NCBI GenBank assembly: GCA_045642965.1 | Contig: JAZUJX010000058.1 | Span: 1 to 15,705 of the forward strand | Direction: 5' to 3' | DNA from: Equadaptatus sp045642965 | GTDB lineage: Bacteria > Synergistota > Synergistia > Synergistales > Synergistaceae | Length of the DNA: 15,705 nt | Part shown: positions 1 to 6,943 of the stretch, in pieces | Numbering within the stretch: position 1 is the stretch's first letter | Layout of the letters: each line of letters begins with the position of its first letter | The notes under the pieces: generated by a model | What the model saw: the letters and a program-made list of their open reading frames with translations, nothing else | Databases searched by the model: none | What the model was told of the DNA's origin: nothing | Program-made: the position numbers and the translations under genes

Positions 1-88
1 CTGCAGGCAGGGACTCCTCTGCGCTTTCGGTAACGCTCGGAAGTTTTACCAGATCTTTTATAAGCTGCAGAAGTTCTTCCCTGTCCAA
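1..88 (-). CDS. M20-type metallopeptidase, N-terminal fragment (runs off the window)
   Basis: Only the first 29 codons are inside the window. They read LDREELLQLIKDLVKLPSV followed by TESAEESLPA, with Met expected at the TTG start. The pattern of a short amphipathic helix followed by 'LVxLPSVT' and an acidic stretch is the usual N-terminus of M20/M25/M40 zinc peptidases and amidohydrolases (RocB, ArgE and DapE relatives). The metal-binding residues lie outside the window, so the substrate cannot be named. No ATG or GTG occurs in this frame before the upstream in-frame stop, so TTG at 88-86 is the best start; an AGG about seven bases upstream could serve as a ribosome site. The gene starts two bases after the stop of the C45 hydrolase, so the two are probably co-transcribed and translationally coupled. 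A peptidase beside an acyl hydrolase suggests peptide or amide catabolism; this is inference. Confidence 0.62.
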   Translation of the reverse strand, partial: MDREELLQLIKDLVKLPSVTESAEESLPA

Positions 89-90
89 AG

Positions 91-1194
91 CTACGCCTGT
101 CTGGGACGCAGAAGCGGCTTCGCGTCAAGCAGCATCCAGTCCTGCGCGCCCGAAACCTTAAACCAGATATGAAGTTTGCCCGGCTCCGCAACAAGCTGAT
201 AAACGGTTGCGTCAAATTTTGAGCCGCCGTTTTCCAGCCTTGTATCCATAATGTCTTTCATTGTCTCGGCGTCTATCGAGCCTTTGAAATGCTGTGCGAG
301 AGTCAGCAGATTGTCGCGGCGTTCGCGCGTGCTGAACGACTTTGCGTCGTCAGGCTGAGGAAGCCCCCACGAAGGCTCCGTAAAATGGTTTGTAAGCACT
401 ATAAGCCCCGGCCTTGTATGAGTCTTGCGCAGCTCAACGCCGAAAGTCGGCCATTCGTAGCAGCGTGCTATCTGACCGTCGCTTACGCCGATCAGATACG
501 AGAAACTCGACTTTACAGTCTGGAAAAACAACTCTATTTCATCCAGTGTCGAAACGTCAAGCAGACATTCAAAAAGCTCTGCAACGGCGGATTTTCTGTT
601 TTCAAACCTCAGGGTTCCGCCTGAAAACGCCCCGTTGTTGAGTTCAAGGAAAATTCCCTTCTCGTTCAAACCGTTGACGATGTATATTTCTCCGGCGTAG
701 GACGCGGTAAGCACCGCAAGCGAGCCGTCGGCAGGATGAAACGCCGTAAAGACAAAATCCTTTGCAAAATCTTTCAGCCATCCGCAGTAATCGTAATTCC
801 TTCCGAAAACAAGCCCGTTCTGCGCGTAATCGCCCCACACAGCCACCCCGGAGCAGCCTGTAAGAAGTCCGTTCGAAAAAGAAATGAATTCAACCGCATT
901 GACAAGCTTGAGCTGATCGAGCGTCAGGCCTGAAGTTTCTTCCATTCCTGCAAAAAAATCCTTGAAACGGAACGGATAGCTGTCAAACAATTTGCGGGCG
1001 AAAACCAGCGTATCCTCTTCGGAGCAGCCGTATTCGCCGAAAAGTTTTCCGCAGACTGCCCTGTCGTACATATCCTTAAGTTCAGCGGAAAGCAGGGCGC
1101 CGTACTGCCGCCCCATCTCACGCCACGTGCCGCTTAAATCAAGAACGGGCGTAATTCCGATGTAAAATTTCGTCCCCTTTTCGAACTGCTCCAT
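91..1194 (-). CDS. C45-family (acyl-CoA:6-APA acyltransferase / choloylglycine hydrolase-like) Ntn-hydrolase
   Basis: This 367-residue protein has the layout of C45 peptidases and related N-terminal-nucleophile amidases. A helical pro-region covers about residues 1-112, including the 'GTWREMGRQYG' entry motif. Then comes a G-C junction at 113-114 (TGCSGVAVWG), GRNYDY at 131-136, and the family's 'NGLNEKGIFLELNNG' strand. In this family autocleavage before the cysteine exposes it as nucleophile (here Cys114), and the enzyme hydrolyses or transfers an amide-linked acyl group. The substrate (N-acyl amino acid, bile-salt-like, lactam or peptide) cannot be told. No signal peptide is evident, so it is probably cytoplasmic. 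The ATG at 1194 is preceded by GAGGG about nine bases upstream. It is divergent from rsmG, and an M20 peptidase follows two bases after its stop. A TATAAT on its strand lies about 40 bases upstream. The family is confident; the exact activity is not. Confidence 0.85.
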   Translation of the reverse strand: MEQFEKGTKFYIGITPVLDLSGTWREMGRQYGALLSAELKDMYDRAVCGKLFGEYGCSEEDTLVFARKLFDSYPFRFKDFFAGMEETSGLTLDQLKLVNAVEFISFSNGLLTGCSGVAVWGDYAQNGLVFGRNYDYCGWLKDFAKDFVFTAFHPADGSLAVLTASYAGEIYIVNGLNEKGIFLELNNGAFSGGTLRFENRKSAVAELFECLLDVSTLDEIELFFQTVKSSFSYLIGVSDGQIARCYEWPTFGVELRKTHTRPGLIVLTNHFTEPSWGLPQPDDAKSFSTRERRDNLLTLAQHFKGSIDAETMKDIMDTRLENGGSKFDATVYQLVAEPGKLHIWFKVSGAQDWMLLDAKPLLRPRQA

Positions 1195-1230
1195 AAAGGT
1201 TCACCCTCTTCTGCCGTTTGTGCTATCATT

Positions 1231-1236
1231 ATTATA
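1231..1236 (-). promoter_or_regulatory. Candidate -10 box (TATAAT) for the C45 hydrolase gene
   Basis: The 83-base gap between the divergent C45 and rsmG genes has a perfect TATAAT on the minus strand, read 1236 to 1231, inside an AT-rich run. It would give a leader of roughly 30 bases before the ATG at 1194. I do not see a good -35 hexamer at 16-18 bases. On the plus strand the same run offers TATTAT (1230-1235) for rsmG, also without a clear -35. Confidence 0.4.
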
Positions 1237-1277
1237 CACTTGTTGCGGAAATAATTCTCGCTTTTGGAGTGAGTTGG

Positions 1278-1970
1278 ATGGAAAATTTTGATTTTATGGC
1301 AGCATCAATGGCAGAAGCCGCCGAAAAAGAAACCCTACTGAGAAAATACGCTCAGCTTCTGCTTCACGCGAACGAAACCGCGCGCCTTGTCGGCCCCTCG
1401 GACGAAGAAACGCTCTGGAAAGAACACATCTCCGACTGCGCTGCAGCCGTTTCACTGCTGCCCGAAGAAGGAAAATTCATAGACGTGGGAACAGGAGGTG
1501 GGCTTCCGGGCTTAGTTTTTGCGGTATGCCGCCCGAAAGCGCAGGTCACTCTTCTTGACAGCATAGCGAAAAAATGCGCGCTTGTGGAAAAAATTGCCGC
1601 CGCGCTCTGTCTTGACAACGTAACCGTCGTCTGCGCGCGCTCGGAAGAATTCGCTAAAACTCACTTGGAAAAATTCTCGGTCGTAACGGCGCGCGCCGTC
1701 TGCGCAACAGGCATACTTGCAGAATATCTCGCGCCTCTGGCAAAAATAAAAGGGAAAATCATAGCCTTCAAAGGGCCACGCGTCGTTGACGAAATAAACG
1801 AAATCGGCGCGAAATGGCAGACGCTCGGACTTTCTTCACCGAAGCTTCTGCCCTACGAAATCGGCGAAGCGAAACATTTCCTCGCCGTGTGGGAAAAAAT
1901 ATCGCAGACGACGAAAGGCATACCCCGCCGCCCCGGCATGGCAGAAAAATTCCCGTGGTATAAAAGATAG
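1278..1970 (+). CDS. rsmG: 16S rRNA (guanine-N7)-methyltransferase RsmG (GidB)
   Basis: RsmG methylates N7 of G527 (E. coli numbering) of 16S rRNA using S-adenosylmethionine; loss gives low-level streptomycin resistance in several bacteria. The 230-residue product shows the class I Rossmann methyltransferase motif FIDVGTGGGLPGLVFA (about residues 67-82), the upstream 'LWKEHISDC' (46-54), VTARAV (136-141), an IIAFKG strand, and the C-terminal PRRPGMAEKFPW typical of this family. Length is close to usual (E. coli 207 residues). An in-frame ATG exists at 1218. I prefer ATG 1278 because GGAG sits eight bases before it, and because the extra N-terminal residues do not look like the family. It is a single gene here, divergent from the C45 hydrolase and convergent with the RNHCP gene. 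Confidence 0.95.
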   Translation: MENFDFMAASMAEAAEKETLLRKYAQLLLHANETARLVGPSDEETLWKEHISDCAAAVSLLPEEGKFIDVGTGGGLPGLVFAVCRPKAQVTLLDSIAKKCALVEKIAAALCLDNVTVVCARSEEFAKTHLEKFSVVTARAVCATGILAEYLAPLAKIKGKIIAFKGPRVVDEINEIGAKWQTLGLSSPKLLPYEIGEAKHFLAVWEKISQTTKGIPRRPGMAEKFPWYKR

Positions 1971-1979
1971 CAAAACAAA

Positions 1980-2010
1980 ACAGAGCGGGCAGAAAATCTG
2001 TCCGCCCTGT
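1980..2010. terminator. Bidirectional hairpin terminator between convergent genes
   Basis: Two 14-base arms (1980-1993 and 1997-2010) around an AAA loop pair with one mismatch and one G-U. The left arm ends GCGGGCAGA and the right arm begins TCTGTCCGC. Read on the minus strand, the stem is followed by TTTTGTTTTGC, a reasonable T-tract, so it best terminates the RNHCP transcript. On the plus strand only TTGCGTTAT follows, so termination of rsmG would be weaker. Confidence 0.75.
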
Positions 2011-2032
2011 TGCGTTATAATCCCGCAGAATA

Positions 2033-2458
2033 TTATTTCAGTCTGCCTTCACCGCCCATAAGCCTTGTCAGCTCCTCAAGCCTTTCGACCGGAAACGGCG
2101 GGTTTGCAAGCGGTCTTAAAGCAATTGACATAAGCTTCAAGGGATTGTCGTCAGCGGCAATCCTGTTTGCACTCAGCGCCCCGCATTTCTTGCAGCGGTG
2201 GATTATCGCCCACTCGCCGTTCCTGCGTACAAACACAGCCACAGGTTCCATATATCCGCCGCAGTTCGATGCTCTGTCTCCGGGTTCAATATCAACGTGC
2301 AGACTGGTAAGACAGTTAGGACAGTGATTTCTGTGTCTGCTTCCCGCTCCCTCAGGGAAGACTTCTCTGTCGCAGACTTTGCACACAAAACTCTCTCTGC
2401 ATGTGTGAGTTTTGTAATAACCTTTTTCAAATGTTTTTCGTTTATTTTCCCTGTTCAT
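2033..2458 (-). CDS. RNHCP-domain zinc-ribbon protein
   Basis: This small 141-residue cysteine-rich protein carries the signature of the RNHCP family: SRHRNHCPNCLTSLHVD at about residues 40-56, followed by PGDRASNCGGYM, IIHRCKKCG and NRIAADDNP. Pairs at Cys26/Cys29, Cys46/Cys49 and Cys89/Cys92, plus Cys66, suggest two or more zinc knuckles; the metal is inferred. The biochemical role of the family is, to my knowledge, not established. The start is ATG 2458, with GGGAGG seven bases upstream; a longer in-frame start at 2500 has no such site. It lies 133 bases after the last arn gene on the same strand, with an inverted repeat in between, so it may have its own promoter rather than belong to the arn operon. 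The transcript should end at the hairpin at 1980-2010. Confidence 0.88.
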   Translation of the reverse strand: MNRENKRKTFEKGYYKTHTCRESFVCKVCDREVFPEGAGSRHRNHCPNCLTSLHVDIEPGDRASNCGGYMEPVAVFVRRNGEWAIIHRCKKCGALSANRIAADDNPLKLMSIALRPLANPPFPVERLEELTRLMGGEGRLK

Positions 2459-2503
2459 TGTGCGACCTCCCAACGTTGTTCCAAAATTTGGAAGGCTCAC
2501 GAT

Positions 2504-2544
2504 AAGATTGTTTTTCGCAAACCTTCCGGTCAGCGCACAATCTT
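2504..2544. repeat. Inverted repeat upstream of the RNHCP gene
   Basis: AAGATTGT (2504-2511) and ACAATCTT (2537-2544) are perfect 8-base inverted copies separated by 25 bases. GGAAGG (2490-2495) and CCTTCC (2522-2527) form a second, interleaved pair. Together they occupy the 133-base gap between the small flippase gene and the RNHCP gene. They could be a regulatory site or alternative RNA folds. I see no convincing -35/-10 pair. Chance occurrence is possible. Confidence 0.35.
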
Positions 2545-2591
2545 CAAAGTGTTGTTATTCAAACAGCATTCTCCTTAATTTAATTTTGAAT

Positions 2592-2963
2592 TTACTTGTT
2601 TATCGTCAGCAGTATGATTCCCGCGAGGATAAAGCCCATGCCGCCGAGGCGGAATATCGTGATGTTTTCGTGGAAGACAAAATAGCCGACGGCAAGAAGT
2701 ATGAGATAGACTATCGCCGACATCAGCGGATAGGCAAAGGTCAGTTCGGAGCGCGACAAAGCCGCAGCCATAAAGAAGAAAGAGATTCCGAACATCGAAA
2801 GCCCCAGCACTATCCACGGATTGAGCAGTATTTTCAAAAACGCGGAGATTATTCCGCCTGAAAGCAGACCGCCGTCTCCGCCGTAGGCATGCTTCATAAT
2901 CGTGCTGCCCATGGCGTTCGTGCATGCTGAAGCAACTATAAGCACAAGAGAAATTTTATCCAT
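2592..2963 (-). CDS. arnE: Small four-helix transporter, ArnE/ArnF-like undecaprenyl-phosphate-Ara4N flippase subunit
   Basis: This 123-residue hydrophobic protein of the small multidrug-resistance (EmrE-like) superfamily has four predicted membrane segments: about 4-22, 33-53 (with an amphipathic start), 57-75 and the C-terminal 80-121 region, which may hold two. The segment 'SRSELTFAYPLMSAIVYLIL' and the HENITI...GGMGFILAGIILL tail resemble E. coli ArnE/ArnF, which work as a heterodimer to move undecaprenyl-phosphate-Ara4N to the periplasmic face. Only one such gene is present here. It may act as a homodimer or have a partner elsewhere. ATG 2963 has GGAG about eight bases upstream and lies 25 bases after the arnD stop. 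The family and operon context are firm. Calling it ArnE rather than ArnF is arbitrary. Confidence 0.8.
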   Translation of the reverse strand: MDKISLVLIVASACTNAMGSTIMKHAYGGDGGLLSGGIISAFLKILLNPWIVLGLSMFGISFFFMAAALSRSELTFAYPLMSAIVYLILLAVGYFVFHENITIFRLGGMGFILAGIILLTINK

Positions 2964-2988
2964 TGTTCTTCTCCGTTTTAATTAAGAA

Positions 2989-3873
2989 TTACAGCTCTTT
3001 CTGCACCGCAAGAGTTCCTGCGCGCCCCGTCAGAGTGCCCATTACGACCTCGCAGCGCGGAAGCGGTGCCTGTTTTGCGTATTCGCCGAGCGTGAAGAAT
3101 TCCGTGCCCCTGTTTTTGCAAAGCGTCAGGAAACGGTCGAGCACACCGGCTTTTGAAATGCCCTCCATCTCAGCGTGGACAGTCACAACGTTCCATTCCT
3201 TGTCCATTCCGTCATACCAGATGCCGGGTATTGTTTCGTCGTTCACGCCCGGAAGCCCGTATATTTCGTCCATCGTCGGAAGCGTGGAAGGAATCTGCGG
3301 CACACTGTATTCAACGCCTTCGAAAACGGGCAGGAAAGGCGAATAACCGCGCACGTCGCTCGCGAAAGCAAGCCCGAGTTCCTGCTCCGATTCAAGCACG
3401 GCATGCGAAAGCTGCCAGCCCGGCGCCGCGATTGAAGACGCCTTGCAGCCGCATATTTTCTCGTAAAGAGCGGAAGCCTTTCCGTATAGTTTCAGATATT
3501 TTTCCTTTGATATTCCGGCAAGACAGTCCTGCACGTAAACGTGATCCCACGCGTGTATTCCGGTCTCGTGTCCCTCGTCGAACGCGCGTTTCACGATGTC
3601 AGGCTGTTCAGGAACTATGAGAGGCGCAGGAAGCAGAGTGCCGTACATCAGAGTTTTGATGCCGTAGGTGGACGGCGCTTTCGTGCGCAGCATCTTGGAT
3701 ATAAAGCCCTTGCGGAAAATTCTGCGTATAGCTTTTCCGGAATTGTCGGGGCCGAAAGAAAAATATATGCTCGCCTTCACGCCGTGCTTCGCGAAAATGT
3801 CCAGCATGCGCGGGACACCTTCAACGTAGCCTCGCAGCGTATCAACGTCAACCTTTACGGCAAGCCTCGTCAT
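2989..3873 (-). CDS. arnD: 4-deoxy-4-formamido-L-arabinose-phosphoundecaprenol deformylase ArnD
   Basis: ArnD removes the formyl group from undecaprenyl-phosphate-Ara4FN at the inner membrane, making the transfer to lipid A go forward. The 294-residue protein (E. coli 296) is a polysaccharide-deacetylase (NodB-fold) enzyme. VDVDTLRGYVEGVPRMLDI at 8-26 supplies Asp9 and Asp11, GPDNSGK follows at 41-47, and HETGIHAWDH (102-111) gives the metal-binding histidines. Further family blocks are AAPGW, 'SDVRGYSPF', 'QIPSTLPTMDE' and 'VVTVHAEMEG'. The start ATG overlaps the preceding dehydrogenase stop by one base (TAATG), so translation is probably coupled. Downstream, 25 bases separate it from the flippase gene. 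No odd residues were noticed. Confidence 0.95.
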   Translation of the reverse strand: MTRLAVKVDVDTLRGYVEGVPRMLDIFAKHGVKASIYFSFGPDNSGKAIRRIFRKGFISKMLRTKAPSTYGIKTLMYGTLLPAPLIVPEQPDIVKRAFDEGHETGIHAWDHVYVQDCLAGISKEKYLKLYGKASALYEKICGCKASSIAAPGWQLSHAVLESEQELGLAFASDVRGYSPFLPVFEGVEYSVPQIPSTLPTMDEIYGLPGVNDETIPGIWYDGMDKEWNVVTVHAEMEGISKAGVLDRFLTLCKNRGTEFFTLGEYAKQAPLPRCEVVMGTLTGRAGTLAVQKEL

Positions 3874-4895
3874 TACTTCGCTCCGTTGTCAGCGTAATAC
3901 TGAATTGTCTTTACAAGCATGTCGTGCATGTTCGTCGCCGGTTTCCAGCCGAACACGCGCTCCATCTTCTCAATCGACGGCTTGCGGTCCTGAGCGTCGT
4001 CGTAAGCCTTTCCGTAATACTGCTCCGGCGCGACGATTTCTATCTTTGCCGCCTCTGCCTTCGCTTTGTACTGCGGGAATTCTTTCAGCGCGTCAATCGT
4101 CATTTCAGCCATTTCCTTTATTGAATAATGGTTGTACGGGTTGCCGATGTTGAAAATTTCGCCGGTCGCCTTGCCCTCTTTATTGTCAACAATGTGCGCA
4201 AGTCCTTCGATTGCGTCACCGACCCAGGTAAAGCTTCTGCGCTGCTCCCCGCCGCCGACGAGCGAAATGCCGCCGCGGTTGAGAACGTCGTAAATCATCT
4301 GCGTAATCGCGCGCGCCTCATGCCTTGAAGCGTCGTCAAAGGTGTCAAGGCGCGGACCCATCCAGTTGAACGGGCGGAAAAGCGTGAAATCAAGTCCCTG
4401 TTCCTGACCGTAACCGAAAATAACTCTGTCCATCATCTGCTTCGAGCAGCTGTAAATCCAGCGCATTTTCTTGATAGGGCCTGTAATGAGCGGGCTTTCG
4501 TCTTCCTTGAACTCCTTGTCTGTGCTCATGCCGTAGACCTCGGACGTTGACGGGAAGATAACGCGTTTGCCGTGCTTTGCGCACCAGCGGACGCACTTCA
4601 GGTTCTGTTCGAAATCAAGCGAGAACGTCCAGACAGGCTTCTCAATGTAAATCTTCGGCTTTGCCACCCCTGCAAGCGGAAGCAGCGTGTCACAGGCTGC
4701 AATCTGTTCTTCAAGCCAGGAGTCTTCCTTAAAAATGTCGCCTTTTTTGAAGGTAAAATTCTTCATGCCCTCAAACGGCGCAAGGTTGTAATCGTAAAGG
4801 TCAAAACCTGTGATTTCCCAGTCCGGTCTGTTCTTTGCGTATTCAAGGAAATGAGTGCCTATAAATCCGTTTACGCCTGTGATAAATATTTTCAT
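3873..4895 (-). CDS. arnA: UDP-glucuronate C4''-decarboxylating dehydrogenase (ArnA C-terminal activity as a separate protein)
   Basis: This enzyme oxidises and decarboxylates UDP-glucuronate with NAD+ to UDP-4-keto-pentose (UDP-Ara4O), the first committed step of Ara4N synthesis. The 340-residue short-chain dehydrogenase/epimerase has the NAD motif TGVNGFIG (6-13) and PSTSEVYGMSTDK (115-127, Ser118/Glu119). It also has the Tyr148-x3-Lys152 pair in WIYSCSKQMMDRVI, FTLFRPFNWMGPRLD, and DRKPSI (303-308, Arg304). Glu119 and Arg304 correspond to E. coli Glu434 and Arg619, which distinguish the decarboxylase from other epimerases. In E. coli this domain is fused behind the formyltransferase as ArnA; here it is its own gene, overlapping the formyltransferase by one base (TGATG). 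It looks intact and of expected length for the domain. Confidence 0.93.
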   Translation of the reverse strand: MKIFITGVNGFIGTHFLEYAKNRPDWEITGFDLYDYNLAPFEGMKNFTFKKGDIFKEDSWLEEQIAACDTLLPLAGVAKPKIYIEKPVWTFSLDFEQNLKCVRWCAKHGKRVIFPSTSEVYGMSTDKEFKEDESPLITGPIKKMRWIYSCSKQMMDRVIFGYGQEQGLDFTLFRPFNWMGPRLDTFDDASRHEARAITQMIYDVLNRGGISLVGGGEQRRSFTWVGDAIEGLAHIVDNKEGKATGEIFNIGNPYNHYSIKEMAEMTIDALKEFPQYKAKAEAAKIEIVAPEQYYGKAYDDAQDRKPSIEKMERVFGWKPATNMHDMLVKTIQYYADNGAK

Positions 4896-5764
4896 CAGAA
4901 TGTCTCCTTTTCTTCCCCGCCCTCAAACTGGAAGGACAGTATTTCAAGAAGCCCGTCTCCCGTGCCTACAAGGAACGGGCTTTTGCTTACGATTTCTTTC
5001 GGCGCGGCGCTGCCTTCAGCAGGACGCGCTTTCCACACAAACATTTTCTTCCCCTCAAACTCCGTGAACGCGCCGGGGAAAGGATGCGTAACGGCGCGGA
5101 CAAGATTGTAAATTTCAGCCGCACTTTTGCTCCAGTCTATTACTCCGTCCTCCGGACGGCGTCTGCCGAACTTCGTAGCCTGGCTTTCGTCCTGCTCCCT
5201 GCGCGGCGCAGTGCCCGCCTCCAGCTCAGGAAGCCGACGCTCTATTATCCTTCTCGACGCTTCGACAACCTTGAGAAAAACGTCATGCCCCGTATCTTCA
5301 AACTCAATTGAAACCTCTTCCTGGTCAACAATGTCGCCTCTGTCGGCAAAACTCGTCATAACGTGCAGAGTTGAGCCCGTTTTCGTCTCACCGTTCAGCA
5401 CCGCCCAGTTGACGCATGCGCGCCCCCTGTACTTCGGAAGCAGCGCGCCGTGGATGTTGTAGGCGCCCAAACGCGGCACCTCAAGCACCTCGTCCGGAAT
5501 AATCGCGCGGTAATACATCGAAAGCACAAGCTCCGGCTCAAGCGAACGGAAATATTCAAGCTCAGCTTCGTCCAGCTTTTTCGGCGTGCGCACCGGAATA
5601 CCAGCCTCCTGCGCAACGTTCTTCACCGACTGAAACCATATTTCCTCGTTCGGATCATCCTCGTGCGTAAAGACTGCGGCGATATTCGCGCCCTGTTTCA
5701 CAAGCTGCTTAAGACATACGCTGCCGACCTCGCTGTAAGCGAAAACCACGATACGCGGACGCAT
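4895..5764 (-). CDS. UDP-4-amino-4-deoxy-L-arabinose formyltransferase (ArnA N-terminal activity as a separate protein)
   Basis: It uses N10-formyltetrahydrofolate to formylate the 4-amino group of UDP-L-Ara4N. The 289-residue protein follows the methionyl-tRNA formyltransferase fold: FAYSEVG near the N-terminus, YYRAIIPDEVL (84-94), then YNIHGALLPKYRGRACVNW (102-120) with the catalytic Asn103 and His105, and the Asp of ADRGDIV (Asp141). These match Asn102, His104 and Asp140 of E. coli ArnA. A C-terminal OB-type region follows 'VRAVTHPFPGAFTEF'. The resemblance to the sugar-nucleotide enzyme, together with its place between arnC and the dehydrogenase gene, makes it the separated N-half of ArnA rather than Fmt. 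The start overlaps the arnC stop by one base (TAATG) and its own stop overlaps the next start. Confidence 0.92.
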   Translation of the reverse strand: MRPRIVVFAYSEVGSVCLKQLVKQGANIAAVFTHEDDPNEEIWFQSVKNVAQEAGIPVRTPKKLDEAELEYFRSLEPELVLSMYYRAIIPDEVLEVPRLGAYNIHGALLPKYRGRACVNWAVLNGETKTGSTLHVMTSFADRGDIVDQEEVSIEFEDTGHDVFLKVVEASRRIIERRLPELEAGTAPRREQDESQATKFGRRRPEDGVIDWSKSAAEIYNLVRAVTHPFPGAFTEFEGKKMFVWKARPAEGSAAPKEIVSKSPFLVGTGDGLLEILSFQFEGGEEKETF

Positions 5765-6714
5765 TATTCGTCATCCTCCGTTTCGTACACCCTGCGGACG
5801 GAATAGCGCGGGCGCTTGCTTACTTCCTTGTAAATTCTGCCTACGTACTCGCCGAGCACCCCGACGGAAATAAGCGTAATCGCCGTCAGCAGGAAACCGA
5901 ACGCCTCAAACGAATGCTGAATAAACATCTGCCACGTGCCTATTCCGAGCACCACGCGGCGGATAAACATAAACACAAGCAGAAGCACGGAAACGAACGA
6001 GAAAAACATACCCGCCATGGTGACAGCCTGAAGCGGAACCAGCGAAAAATTAGTCATAAGGTCGAAATTGAGCCTTATAAGCTGGAACAGTCCGTACTTT
6101 GAAACGCCGAACTCGCGCTCCCTGTGCGCAACGGGAATTTCAACCGGATTGACCGCAAACTTCTGCGCAAGCGCGGGAATAAACGTGCTTGACTCTTTGC
6201 TGACGTTGATAATGTCAATAATTCTGCGGTCATAGCCGCGCAGCATACAGCCGTAATCCTTAATCGTGAGCTTTGCTATCTTGTTCGTAATCCTGTTCAC
6301 CCATTTTGAGGCAAACTTTCTGAACCACGGATCCTGACGCCCGACGCGGTAAGTGCCTACAACGTCGTGCCCCTTGTCCATCTCCTCAAGCAGGCGCGGA
6401 ATCTCCGCAGGCGGATTCTGAAGGTCTGCGTCAAGCGTGATAATCTTGCTTCCGCGCGTGTATTCAAAACCGGCAAGCAGCGCCATGTGCTGACCGAAAT
6501 TGGCGCCGAGGTCAATCACGCGCACCTCCTTGTGCTGCTGCTGAAAATCGTACAGCATACCGAGCGTCGCGTCCCTGCTTCCGTCGTTAATCAGGATAAC
6601 CTCAACGGAACGCCCCAGCCCGCCGACAACCGGCCACAGCTCGGCAAACAGCGCCGGAAGCGACTGCTCCTCATTGTACACAGGAATTACAATTGAAACC
6701 TCAACGTTTTTCAT
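5764..6714 (-). CDS. arnC: Undecaprenyl-phosphate 4-deoxy-4-formamido-L-arabinose transferase ArnC
   Basis: ArnC transfers Ara4FN from UDP to undecaprenyl phosphate on the cytoplasmic face of the inner membrane. The 316-residue protein (E. coli 322) is a GT2 enzyme. It has SIVIPVYNEEQSLP (7-20), LINDGSRD (41-48), ITLDADLQNPP (92-102, DAD at 95-97), the ArnC-like block WFRKFASKWVNRI, DYGCMLRGY, STFIPALA and HREREFGVSKY. Two C-terminal hydrophobic segments follow at about 235-257 and 273-294, then GEYVGRIYKEVSKRPRY. ATG 6714 is well placed behind CGGAGG. It is the first gene after a 229-base gap filled by hairpin repeats, whereas its 3' neighbours overlap. This gap may let arnC and later genes be expressed at a different level from arnT-arnB. 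Confidence 0.95.
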   Translation of the reverse strand: MKNVEVSIVIPVYNEEQSLPALFAELWPVVGGLGRSVEVILINDGSRDATLGMLYDFQQQHKEVRVIDLGANFGQHMALLAGFEYTRGSKIITLDADLQNPPAEIPRLLEEMDKGHDVVGTYRVGRQDPWFRKFASKWVNRITNKIAKLTIKDYGCMLRGYDRRIIDIINVSKESSTFIPALAQKFAVNPVEIPVAHREREFGVSKYGLFQLIRLNFDLMTNFSLVPLQAVTMAGMFFSFVSVLLLVFMFIRRVVLGIGTWQMFIQHSFEAFGFLLTAITLISVGVLGEYVGRIYKEVSKRPRYSVRRVYETEDDE

Positions 6715-6737
6715 ACGATAACCTCCGGGAGTTTATC

Positions 6738-6837
6738 TCAGCCGTACGCACGCATTGCGTGCTTAGCCGTACGTTCATTTCATTCACTTAGCCGTACATT
6801 CGTTTCACTCATTTAGCCGTACGCTTCGCTTAGTTAG
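6738..6837. repeat. 25-bp-period array, orientation A (four units with TTAGCCGTAC core)
   Basis: The core TTAGCCGTAC begins at 6763, 6788 and 6813; a variant TCAGCCGTAC begins at 6738. The period is exactly 25. Each core is followed by a different 15-base stretch: GCACGCATTGCGTGC (perfect 6-bp stem, 3-base loop), GTTCATTTCATTCAC, ATTCGTTTCACTCAT, and a degenerate copy containing GCTTCGC. The second and third pair only at the ends and the middle. The array fills the arnB-arnC gap together with its inverted partner downstream and is transcribed within the arn mRNA. Confidence 0.85.
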
Positions 6838-6856
6838 TTCTTTAAGCTTTTTCTAT

Positions 6857-6936
6857 CGGCTAAGGCTGTATTACAGCCGTCCGGCTAAAGGAGCGTATGC
6901 TCCTGTCCGGCTAAGGCAACATCGTTGCCGTCCGCC
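6857..6936. repeat. 25-bp-period array, orientation B (inverted cores, variable perfect hairpins)
   Basis: CGGCTAA, the reverse complement of TTAGCCG, begins at 6857, 6882 and 6908, with a worn copy at 6933; the spacings are 25, 26 and 25. Between them lie GGCTGTATTACAGCC, AGGAGCGTATGCTCCT and GGCAACATCGTTGCC. Each is a perfect 6-bp stem with a 3-4 base loop, and all three stems have unrelated sequences. The constant linker between hairpins is GTCCGGCTAA. Linkers of arrays A and B can pair with each other, so the whole segment could fold into a branched structure in RNA or single-stranded DNA. Confidence 0.85.
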
Positions 6937-6943
6937 TGCTGCT

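Noticed and set aside
1218..1277. Longer RsmG starting at ATG 1218
   Set aside because: It would overlap the candidate promoter region, has no ribosome site and adds a non-family N-terminus; GGAG precedes ATG 1278.
2563..2580. Minus-strand leader peptide (AAGGAG then ATG CTG TTT GAA TAA) after the flippase gene
   Set aside because: The ribosome site would be only one or two bases from the ATG, and four codons carry no attenuator-like pattern.
6738..6936. CRISPR-like pattern: constant 10-base cores with variable 15-base inserts at 25-base spacing
   Set aside because: Cores are too short, inserts are mostly self-complementary, the second half is inverted, and no cas gene is in the window.
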